Assembly: GCA_003142355.1 (NCBI GenBank)
Contig: PLMF01000143.1
Location: 10,738 to 22,112 of the forward strand
Direction: 5' to 3'
Length of the DNA: 11,375 bases
Origin: Bryobacterales bacterium
Lineage (GTDB): Bacteria > Acidobacteriota > Terriglobia > Bryobacterales > Bryobacteraceae
The translations under genes and the position numbers were made by a program. Within the stretch, counting starts at the first letter, position 1; each line of letters starts with the position of its first letter. Below, in pieces: positions 5,579-11,375 of the stretch. The notes below the pieces were generated by a model. The model saw nothing but the letters and a program-made list of their open reading frames with translations. It had not been told where the DNA came from and searched no databases.

Positions 5579-8245
5579 ATGCGTACCATTTGGCAGCGTT
5601 TCTCGGCGCTCTTCCGCCGCGGCCGTCTGGACCGCGAGCTGAGCGAAGAGATCGGCATCCATCTCGCCATGCAGGAAGAGGAATTCCGCCAGCAGGGCAT
5701 GGACCCGGCGGCGGCGCGGGCGGCCGCGCGGCGCACCTTCGGAGGTGTCGCGCAGACCCAAGAGGCTTATCGCGACCGGCGCGGCATTCCGTGGCTCGAA
5801 ATCGCCATCAAGGACGTTCGCTACACGCTGCGCGGGCTGCGGCGCAACCCCGGATTCACAGCCGCGGCCATCATTTCGCTCGCCCTGGGGATCGGCGTCA
5901 ACACGGCCATCTTCTCCCTGTTCCACGCCTTGATGCTGCGCACGTTGCCGGTCGCTGGACCCGGCGAGCTGGTGTCCCTGTACCGCACCGGCGGCTGGGG
6001 CAAGGGTTACTGTTCCTACCCCCTGTACCTGGAACTCGCGAAACGCAGCGATCTTTTCAGCGGGGTTTTGGCGCGCACCGGCGTGGCAAAAGTCCGGTAC
6101 ACACGCCCGGGCGGCCGGCCCCAGTTCACGCAGAGGGAGTTCGTCTCCGGCAACTATTTCAGCGTCCTGGGAGTGGCGCCGGCGCTGGGGCGGCTGTTCA
6201 CCGACGACGACAACCGCGTGCCGCAGGGCCATCCCCTGGCCGTGCTCAGCTATGACTTCTGGCGCAACCGTTTCGGTGCCGACCCGGGAGTGCTGGGCCG
6301 CAAGCTCCTGGTGGACGAACAGTCGCTGACCGTAATCGGAGTAGCCGCGCCGGGTTTCCGCGGTGTGGAAGTCGAGCACCATCCCGAAGTTTGGGTGCCC
6401 GCCATGATGAATCGGGGCAAGATCATGGATCCCCGGATGTGGTGGCTCTGGATTGTGGCGCGGCGCAGGCCGGATGTATCGCAGCAGCAGGTGCAGGCGG
6501 CGGTCGACGTCCTCATGCATCAGCACCTCGCCGCCATATACCCGGCCGGCTATAACGCGGCGTTCCGCAAGAAGGCGTTGGGGCAGCGGCTCGAAGTGCG
6601 GGAGGGCGGCATCGGCCTCTCCCTGCTGCGCGAGGAGTTCGGCAAGCCGCTGACGTTGTTGATGGCGGCGGTCGCGCTGGTTTTGCTGGCCGCCTGCGCC
6701 AATGTGGCCAACCTGCTGCTGGCGCGCGGCGCGGCGCGGCACAAGGAAATCGCGCTGCGCTTCTCCCTGGGCGCCACGCGCGCGCGGCTGGTTCGCCAGG
6801 CCTTGACGGAGAGCCTGCTGCTGGCCGTGGCGGGCAGTTTGCTGGGTCTGCTATTTGCCTTCTGGGGCCAGCGGGCCATCCTGCGATACCTGCCGGAGAG
6901 TTCGAGCGGCGGGTTTACCGCCGGGCCCGATTCCGTAGTGCTCGTGTTTACCCTCGGCATTTCCGTGCTCTCAGTCCTGCTGTTCGGGCTGGCGCCGGCT
7001 CTCGGCTCCACCGCCATCGATCCGGCTGCGGGCCTGCGCTCGGGAGCGAGGCAGGTGGCCGGAGGGACGGTTCTGCGGAGAGCGCTGGTGGTGGCGCAGG
7101 TGGCATTTTCCGTGGTCCTGGTGGCGCTGGCGGCCCTGTTCGGGCACAGCCTGTTCGCCTTGCGGTCGGTGGACCTGGGCTTTCGCAATCGGAACGTGTT
7201 TGCCTTCAGCTTTGACTTCGACCGCGCCTGGAAGGGAGAGATCCGTGCTGCCCGGGAAGAGCTCGTGGCCCAACTGGAATCGTTACCCGGCGTGACCTCG
7301 GTCAGCTACGGTTTTCCGGGGCCATTTCAGAGGGGATTCTGGGGTGCCACCATCCGCGTGCCGGGATCCGACCGCACGGCCCGGGAGCCGGCCGAGGTGG
7401 ACATCGAGTACGTGGCGCCGCGGTACTTCGAGACCATCGGAAGCGTTCCGCTACTGGGCCGGGGGTTCGACCGGAACGACACGGCCGCCTCCCGCAAAGT
7501 CGCGGTGGTGGACGAGGCCTTCGTGCGCGCATTCCTGCCGGGTGAAGCGCATCCGCTGGACCGAACGTTGAGTTTCGACGACAGCAAGCCGGAAGGCGGC
7601 GCGCCTGTATTCATTGTGGGTGTGGTGCGCGATATCCGGCAAAAAGGTCTCCGGGAAAAGACCGCGCCCACCGTATACGTGCCGGCGACACAAACCGACA
7701 GCCCCTCCACGCCGACCATTCTGGTACGCACCCAAATGCCCCAGGTGGAGTTGCTCGGGATGGTCTACCGGGAACTGCGACGGCTCGGCCCGGGAGCGGC
7801 GCTGTGGGATTTCGAGACCATCCGCGAGCAGGTTGACGATTCGATTTTCCGGGAACGCATGCTGGCCACGCTGAGCGGGTTCTTCGGCGGGCTGGCGTTG
7901 TTGCTGGCCGCGGTCGGCCTGTACGGCGTGGTGGCCTATGGAACGGCGCGGCGCGCGGGCGAGATCGGGATTCGCATCGCCCTGGGAGCGGAACGAGGCC
8001 AGGTGCTCTGGCTGGTGCTGCGCGACGCGCTGGCGCTGGTCGGCCTGGGTCTGGCCATCGGGTTGCCGGTTTCGCTCGCGGCGGCGCGAACCGTTTCCTC
8101 CATCCTGTTCGGCATCGAGGCCGCCGACCCGCTGGCGTTCCTTACCACGGCCGGCGTGCTCGCCGCCATCGGCCTGGCCGCCGCCTTTCTGCCCGCGCGC
8201 CGCGCCGCCACGCTCGATCCTAGCCACGTGCTGCGCCACGAGTAA
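5579..8245 (+). CDS. Acidobacterial duplicated orphan permease (MacB/FtsX-like ABC permease)
   Basis: An 888-residue membrane protein with two MacB/FtsX permease units in one chain, as in the ADOP family. Residues 1-75 are a soluble helical N-terminus ([20 protein letters not shown], then RRTFGG) seen in PadR-linked members. A first helix lies at about 92-120 ([20 protein letters not shown]), followed by a MacB-type periplasmic domain. FtsX domain 1 spans about 355-470 with [21 protein letters not shown] second helix and periplasmic domain follow, then FtsX domain 2 at about 760-888 with [20 protein letters not shown] and the end DPSHVLRHE. No ATPase domain is present, so an ATPase from elsewhere would be needed, hence orphan. 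The role is probably efflux or envelope stress; the substrate is unknown. AGGA at 5568-5571 is its ribosome site. Confidence 0.95.
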   Translation: MRTIWQRFSALFRRGRLDRELSEEIGIHLAMQEEEFRQQGMDPAAARAAARRTFGGVAQTQEAYRDRRGIPWLEIAIKDVRYTLRGLRRNPGFTAAAIISLALGIGVNTAIFSLFHALMLRTLPVAGPGELVSLYRTGGWGKGYCSYPLYLELAKRSDLFSGVLARTGVAKVRYTRPGGRPQFTQREFVSGNYFSVLGVAPALGRLFTDDDNRVPQGHPLAVLSYDFWRNRFGADPGVLGRKLLVDEQSLTVIGVAAPGFRGVEVEHHPEVWVPAMMNRGKIMDPRMWWLWIVARRRPDVSQQQVQAAVDVLMHQHLAAIYPAGYNAAFRKKALGQRLEVREGGIGLSLLREEFGKPLTLLMAAVALVLLAACANVANLLLARGAARHKEIALRFSLGATRARLVRQALTESLLLAVAGSLLGLLFAFWGQRAILRYLPESSSGGFTAGPDSVVLVFTLGISVLSVLLFGLAPALGSTAIDPAAGLRSGARQVAGGTVLRRALVVAQVAFSVVLVALAALFGHSLFALRSVDLGFRNRNVFAFSFDFDRAWKGEIRAAREELVAQLESLPGVTSVSYGFPGPFQRGFWGATIRVPGSDRTAREPAEVDIEYVAPRYFETIGSVPLLGRGFDRNDTAASRKVAVVDEAFVRAFLPGEAHPLDRTLSFDDSKPEGGAPVFIVGVVRDIRQKGLREKTAPTVYVPATQTDSPSTPTILVRTQMPQVELLGMVYRELRRLGPGAALWDFETIREQVDDSIFRERMLATLSGFFGGLALLLAAVGLYGVVAYGTARRAGEIGIRIALGAERGQVLWLVLRDALALVGLGLAIGLPVSLAAARTVSSILFGIEAADPLAFLTTAGVLAAIGLAAAFLPARRAATLDPSHVLRHE

Positions 8246-8255
8246 CGTCTGTGGC

Positions 8256-8276
8256 GCCGGCGATCTTGTCGCCGGT
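8256..8276. repeat. Hairpin repeat after the permease gene
   Basis: CCGGCGA (8257-8263) and TCGCCGG (8269-8275) form a perfect 7-bp stem with a 5-base loop TCTTG; the G8256-T8276 pair can extend it. It lies 11 bp after the permease stop and has no T-run. It may end the padR-permease transcript or be a copy of a dispersed palindromic element. Confidence 0.55.
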
Positions 8277-8291
8277 GGGTTTCCGACGCAC

Positions 8292-8308
8292 TACAATGGC
8301 CTCAGGAG
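8292..8308 (+). promoter_or_regulatory. Putative -10 box and ribosome site of the DJ-1/PfpI gene
   Basis: TACAAT (8292-8297) is a good -10 match. The only -35 candidate, TTGTCG at 8266-8271, is 20 bp away and inside the hairpin. A strong Shine-Dalgarno AGGAG at 8304-8308 lies 10 bases before the ATG at 8319 and fixes that start. Transcription from this -10 would begin at about 8304, very close to the Shine-Dalgarno. Confidence 0.45.
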
Positions 8309-8318
8309 AAGTTTTGTC

Positions 8319-8900
8319 ATGGCTGCCAAGAAACTGCTTATGCTGGTCGGCGATTACGTGGAAGACTACGAAGTGATGGTCCCCTTTCAGGCGCTGCTCA
8401 TGGTCGGGCACGTCGTCCATGCCGTCTGCCCCAACAAGAAGGCTGGCGATTCCGTGCGCACCGCCATCCACGATTTCGAGGGCGATCAGACCTACAGCGA
8501 AAAGCGGGGCCACAACTTCGCCCTGAATGCAACGTTCGACGAGATTCGCCCCGAAGATTACGACGCGCTCGTAATCCCCGGCGGACGCGCGCCGGAGTAC
8601 ATCCGGCTCAACCCCCGCGTGCTGGAAATCGTACGCCATTTCGCCGAGTCCGACAAACCCATCGCCGCCATCTGCCACGCCGCGCAGTTGTTGGCGGCGG
8701 CGGGCGTACTGGCCGGGAAATCGTGCAGTTGCTACCCCGCGGTAGCGCCCGACGTTGCCGCTGCGGGCGGGATCTATGCCGAGGTCGCCATGGACCAGGC
8801 GCATACCTGCGGCAAGCTCGTCACCGCGCCGGCCTGGCCCGCGCATCCCGCCTGGCTCTCGCAGTTCCTCCGGGTTCTCGGCACGCGCATCGAACCCTGA
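8319..8900 (+). CDS. DJ-1/PfpI family protein
   Basis: A 193-residue protein of the DJ-1/ThiJ/PfpI superfamily with a glutamine-amidotransferase-like fold. The nucleophile elbow [10 protein letters not shown] places Cys119 next to His120. Glu15 in GDYVEDYE is the acidic residue expected to contact the cysteine. [12 protein letters not shown] at 85-96 is the family oxyanion-site segment. Members act as proteases, glyoxalases/deglycases or stress chaperones; the activity cannot be chosen from sequence. The AGGAG ribosome site decides the ATG at 8319; the same frame is open far upstream inside the permease gene, but that part is only a shadow. Residues 56-77 are duplicated as a gene relic at 4323-4388. 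The stop codon is 3 bp from that of the convergent ketosynthase gene. Confidence 0.93.
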   Translation: MAAKKLLMLVGDYVEDYEVMVPFQALLMVGHVVHAVCPNKKAGDSVRTAIHDFEGDQTYSEKRGHNFALNATFDEIRPEDYDALVIPGGRAPEYIRLNPRVLEIVRHFAESDKPIAAICHAAQLLAAAGVLAGKSCSCYPAVAPDVAAAGGIYAEVAMDQAHTCGKLVTAPAWPAHPAWLSQFLRVLGTRIEP

Positions 8901-8903
8901 CCC

Positions 8904-10112
8904 TCACCCCTTGCGCAGCGCCAGCACGGCGTTCAATCCGCCGAACGCGAATGAATTGGAGAGCGCGTACTCCACCTGCGCGCGCCGGGCGTGGTTGGGA
9001 ATTACGTCCAGGTCGCAGTCGGGATCGGGCTCGGTGAAGTTGGCGGTGGGAGGGAGCACGCCGTCGCGGAGCGCCAGGGCCGCGGCCAGACACTCCAGGG
9101 CGGCCGCCGCGCCCAGGGTGTGGCCGTGCATGGATTTCGTCGAGCTGATCGCCAGGCGCTCCGCGTGCGGGCCGAAAACGGAGCGGATGGCAGCCACCTC
9201 GGTGGGATCGTTGGCGAGCGTGGCGGTGCCATGGGCGTTGATATAGCCGATCTGCTCGGGCGCCAGGCCGGCATCGCGCAAGGCCGCCCGCATGGCTCTA
9301 GCGGCGCCTTCGGCGGAAGGCTGGGTGATGTGGCAGGCATCGGCCGACATGCCGAAGCCCACGATTTCCGCGTGGATGCGCGCTCCCCGGGCGCGGGCGG
9401 CTTCGAGCGGTTCCAGCACCAGCATGGCGCCGCCTTCGCCCAGGATCATCCCGCGGCGGTCCTTGGAAAACGGGCGGCAGGTCTCCGGTGAGACCACGCG
9501 CATGGCCTCCCAGGCTTTCAGAATCCCCAGGCTGAAGGTCGCCTCGCTGCCGCCGGCGATGGCCAGGTCGGTCAAGCCCGTGCGCACCATCCAGTAGGCC
9601 TGGCCGATGGCGTGGCCGGAGGAGGAGCAGGCGGTGGCGATGGTGAAACTGGGGCCGGTGATGCCGAACTCCATGGAGATGTGGCTGGCGCCCGCGTTGG
9701 CCATGGTCTTGGGGATGGTCAGCGGGTGCACGCGGCTGTGGCCCAGCTTGTACAACTCCTGAAAGCCGATGTCTTCCGTGCTCTGGCCGCCCACGCACGA
9801 ACCCGTGACGATGGCGGCGGTCTCGCGAAGCTCGGGGGTCCATGAAACTCCGGCGTCTTCGACGGCCTCGCGCGCGGCGATCACGGCGAACTGCGCGAAA
9901 CGGTCCATGAAGTCGGCGCGGCGGTCGTCGAAGTAGGGCTGATGGCTGTAACCCCGCACCTCGGCGGCGTTCTGGAAGCGCAACTGGGAGCGGTCCACGG
10001 ATTCGATGGGGGCGATGCCGGAGCGGCCCTCGCGAAGCGCCTCCGCGAATTCCGCGGTATTCCGGCCCAGAGCGCAAATCGCGCCCATTCCGGTGATGGC
10101 CACGCGCCGCAT
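8904..10112 (-). CDS. Beta-ketoacyl-ACP synthase, FabF (KAS II) type
   Basis: A 402-residue condensing enzyme of the thiolase fold, normal length for FabF. The catalytic set is complete: Cys162 in TATACSSSGHA context (ATACSSSGHA), His294 in NAHGTATLANDPTE, Lys326 and His331 in TKSMHGHTLGAA. The N-terminus RRVAITGMGAICALG and the glycine-rich end SNSFAFGGLNAVL are standard. It would condense malonyl-ACP with an acyl chain. Placement directly after an ACP gene (3 bp gap) and a polysaccharide deacetylase gene, without fabD, fabG or fabH, suggests a specialised acyl or polyketide pathway rather than housekeeping fatty-acid synthesis; that part is inference. No strong ribosome site precedes the ATG, so translation probably depends on coupling with the ACP gene. 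Confidence 0.94.
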   Translation of the reverse strand: MRRVAITGMGAICALGRNTAEFAEALREGRSGIAPIESVDRSQLRFQNAAEVRGYSHQPYFDDRRADFMDRFAQFAVIAAREAVEDAGVSWTPELRETAAIVTGSCVGGQSTEDIGFQELYKLGHSRVHPLTIPKTMANAGASHISMEFGITGPSFTIATACSSSGHAIGQAYWMVRTGLTDLAIAGGSEATFSLGILKAWEAMRVVSPETCRPFSKDRRGMILGEGGAMLVLEPLEAARARGARIHAEIVGFGMSADACHITQPSAEGAARAMRAALRDAGLAPEQIGYINAHGTATLANDPTEVAAIRSVFGPHAERLAISSTKSMHGHTLGAAAALECLAAALALRDGVLPPTANFTEPDPDCDLDVIPNHARRAQVEYALSNSFAFGGLNAVLALRKG

Positions 10113-10115
10113 GCG

Positions 10116-10382
10116 CTACTGGCCGGCTTTCGCGCCACCGGCTTTGGCGGCGACCAGCTTCTCGACACCCTCGCACATCTGGCGGACGTTGCGCACGCCG
10201 CGCACCTCGTCGTCGGGAATGCTGATATCGAATTCATTTTCGAGGGCGAAGAGGATTTCGACGGCATCCATGGAATCGATCCCCAACTGCTGGAAATCGC
10301 TCTCGATCATGACCGTTTGCAGGGGAATGCGCTTGGAGGCGGCGATCACCTTCAGCACCCGTTGGATCAATTCATCGGACAT
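10116..10382 (-). CDS. Acyl carrier protein
   Basis: An 88-residue carrier protein. The phosphopantetheine site is Ser37 in LGIDSMDAVEI, where the usual DSL is DSM. Helix II ALENEFDISIPDDE is acidic and typical of ACPs that dock with ketosynthases. The C-terminal tail, rich in Ala, Gly and Lys (AAKAGGAKAGQ), is longer than in housekeeping AcpP. The ATG lies inside the end of the deacetylase gene (16-bp overlap), and the ketosynthase follows after 3 bp, so all three are one transcript. It most likely carries the acyl chain made by the adjacent ketosynthase. It is probably a dedicated rather than the housekeeping ACP, judged by context only. Confidence 0.94.
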   Translation of the reverse strand: MSDELIQRVLKVIAASKRIPLQTVMIESDFQQLGIDSMDAVEILFALENEFDISIPDDEVRGVRNVRQMCEGVEKLVAAKAGGAKAGQ

Positions 10383-11086
10383 AGCAATTGGCTTACCGTT
10401 TCCAACTTATAGCCCCGGTCCAGCAACATCGGAACCAGGCGCCGGACGGCTTCCACGGTCACGCCGATATCCGGCCTGGCGCAAAGCTCGCGTCCGTCGT
10501 GAAGACACAGGATAGCGCCATTTGAAACGCGCCGCGCCATGCGCTCGACCACCGCCTCCACCTTCAGATTCCAATCATAGCCGATTACGGTCCACATGAC
10601 GCCGGTCAGGTCGAGCCGCCGCTGGGAGTGGCCCAGCCCAAACCAGCGCGCGCCGAAGGGAGGGCGGAACCAGGCGGGCCGGATGCCGGTGTGGGCCTCA
10701 ATGGCCGCCTGGGCGCGTTCCAGGTCCTGTTCGATGAAGCGGCGCGAGCGAAAGCAGAACAGCGGATGGGTGTGGCTATGGTTGCCGATGGCGTGGCCGG
10801 CTTCGCCGACGGCGCGCGCCACGGCGGGGAGGCGCTCCACGTTGGCGCCGCACTGGAAGAAGGTCGCGGGCACATTGTGGCTGGCTAGGATGTCGAGGAT
10901 CAGCGGCGTGCTCTCACTGGGGCCGTCGTCGAAAGTGAGCGCCACAGCGCGGCGGTGGCGCGGCCCGCGCCACACGGAAGGTCCGAAAACGCTCGAGGAG
11001 CGGCCCCGGACGGCCCAGGCCATGAAAGCGGCCGCGGCTGCGCCGGCGGCCGCCAGCTCGATGCCGTGTTGGACGGCTGCGGTCAT
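10367..11086 (-). CDS. Polysaccharide deacetylase (NodB/CE4 family), membrane-anchored
   Basis: A 239-residue carbohydrate esterase family 4 protein. The NodB motifs are all present: TFDDGP at 51-56 (base D53, metal D54), NHSHTHP at 102-108 (metal H103 and H107), RPPFG at 141-145 and LHDG at 195-198 (catalytic H196). An Ala-rich hydrophobic stretch at 9-26 acts as a signal anchor, so the enzyme should face the periplasm. CE4 enzymes remove N- or O-acetyl groups from chitin-like, peptidoglycan or exopolysaccharide substrates; some act on lipid-linked sugars. The start at 11086 is chosen over the upstream ATG at 11143 because GGAGAG lies 4 bases before it and the extra 19 residues would spoil the anchor. 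It is the first gene of the deacetylase-ACP-ketosynthase operon, hinting that sugar deacetylation and acyl synthesis serve one envelope product. Confidence 0.93.
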   Translation of the reverse strand: MTAAVQHGIELAAAGAAAAAFMAWAVRGRSSSVFGPSVWRGPRHRRAVALTFDDGPSESTPLILDILASHNVPATFFQCGANVERLPAVARAVGEAGHAIGNHSHTHPLFCFRSRRFIEQDLERAQAAIEAHTGIRPAWFRPPFGARWFGLGHSQRRLDLTGVMWTVIGYDWNLKVEAVVERMARRVSNGAILCLHDGRELCARPDIGVTVEAVRRLVPMLLDRGYKLETVSQLLCPMN

Positions 11087-11101
11087 GAACTCTCCATTGT
11101 A
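11087..11101 (-). promoter_or_regulatory. Start region of the deacetylase operon: ribosome site and -10-like TACAAT
   Basis: On the minus strand GGAGAG (11095-11090) lies 3-4 bases upstream of the ATG at 11086 and decides the start. Just upstream, TACAAT (11101-11096) looks like a -10 box. If it were used, the transcript would start at about 11089 and would omit the ribosome site, so only one of the two readings can be right. No -35 box is clear; the expected position falls in a palindromic repeat. Confidence 0.35.
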
Positions 11102-11116
11102 GTGGCTCTTGGTGGG

Positions 11117-11134
11117 GCAGGCGGTGCCGCCTGC
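11117..11134. repeat. Palindromic hairpin repeat upstream of the deacetylase operon
   Basis: GCAGGCGG and CCGCCTGC form a perfect 8-bp inverted repeat with a 2-base centre. It lies 31 bp upstream of the deacetylase start, where the promoter would be expected. It is similar in size and GC content to the hairpins at 623-663 and 8257-8275, suggesting a dispersed element rather than a specific operator. Confidence 0.6.
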
Positions 11135-11182
11135 GCAGGGCAAGCTAAAGAGGGACTTGCAAAATAAGCCCTCACGGCAGGC

Positions 11183-11375
11183 ATGCGCGAGTTCCCGACG
11201 CTGTTCGTCGACTGGTTGCTACCTCAGAGCGTTACTGAATCAATGCAGATTGAGATTTGCGCCCAGATTGGCCCACCCGGAGACACACCAATCCCTTTCA
11301 TTTCATACCGAACCGGGATGTCGGCCTGCCCTTTCGTCCCTTACGTCGGGATCGTGGATCCCCCCACTTTTTGCG
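11183..11375 (+). CDS. Possible start of an unrecognised gene, cut by the window edge
   Basis: An ATG at 11183 opens a frame with no stop for 64 codons up to the window end, beginning MREFPTLFVDWLLPQS. No domain is recognised. No convincing ribosome site precedes it. Third codon positions are far less GC-rich than in all other genes here (for example ATT, CCA, ACA, TCA), so it may be non-coding spacer or foreign DNA. Apart from this and the hairpin, the region 11087-11375 shows nothing else that can be supported. Confidence 0.2.
   Translation, partial: MREFPTLFVDWLLPQSVTESMQIEICAQIGPPGDTPIPFISYRTGMSACPFVPYVGIVDPPTFC

Noticed and set aside
5210..6742. 510-residue minus-strand ORF opposite padR and the permease
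   Set aside because: It is antisense to two well-supported genes and its His/Gln/Gly-rich translation shows no recognisable domain; long antisense frames are expected at this GC content.
7451..8239. 262-residue minus-strand ORF opposite the 3' end of the permease gene
   Set aside because: Low-complexity Gln/Arg/Gly-rich shadow of the FtsX domain coding sequence.
7938..8318. N-terminal extension of the DJ-1/PfpI reading frame
   Set aside because: It lies out of frame inside the permease gene; the AGGAG site and family alignment place the start at 8319.
11087..11143. Upstream ATG at 11143 for the deacetylase
   Set aside because: It would be read through the palindromic repeat and lacks a ribosome site, whereas ATG 11086 has GGAGAG correctly placed.
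11137..11172. Nested short inverted repeats (AGGGC...GCCCT and GCAAG...CTTGC) as a terminator
   Set aside because: The stems are only 5 bp with unpaired stretches and no T-run on either strand; too weak to call.

Overview
The window looks like GC-rich Acidobacteriota chromosome, most likely from the Solibacter/Bryobacter part of the phylum. The main reason is the PadR regulator directly upstream of an 888-residue duplicated MacB/FtsX-type permease, the arrangement known as an acidobacterial duplicated orphan permease. Short palindromic repeats between genes and tight gene packing fit this. The placement is inferred from gene content, not from a search.

Left part (1-3271, + strand). The 3' end of a LolC/LolE-type lipoprotein-release permease is followed by a cluster of three related palindromes. 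Next comes a large TIR + STAND ATPase + TPR protein of the bacterial NLR-like kind, probably an NAD-consuming immune sensor/effector.

Middle part (3234-5176). On the minus strand, two overlapping genes encode small membrane proteins. The first is a lycopene-cyclase-domain protein (CrtYc-like). The second joins a degenerate second lycopene-cyclase-like domain to a complete DgkA/undecaprenol-kinase domain. This polyprenol-related pair is the most unusual item in the window, and its last 38 bp overlap the end of the TIR gene. The spacer to its right holds a TTGACA/inverted-repeat element and a 66-bp relic of a DJ-1/PfpI gene, 60/66 identical to part of the intact gene about 4 kb downstream. A Phd/YefM antitoxin and PIN-domain toxin pair follows, with a -10 box and a perfect 20-bp palindrome as probable autoregulatory operator.

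Right part (5188-8900, + strand). A well-formed promoter drives padR and the permease, apparently giving an almost leaderless padR transcript. A hairpin repeat separates the permease gene from an intact DJ-1/PfpI protein.

Far right (8904-11086, - strand). A three-gene operon runs polysaccharide deacetylase, acyl carrier protein, FabF-type ketosynthase. The first two genes overlap and the last two are 3 bp apart. It probably makes or modifies a specialised acyl chain for the cell envelope; its other enzymes are not in the window. The DJ-1 gene and the ketosynthase gene end tail to tail with 3 bp between stop codons. The last roughly 290 bases hold a palindromic repeat and, at best, the start of an unrecognised reading frame. 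No tRNA, rRNA, CRISPR array, transposase or integrase was seen.
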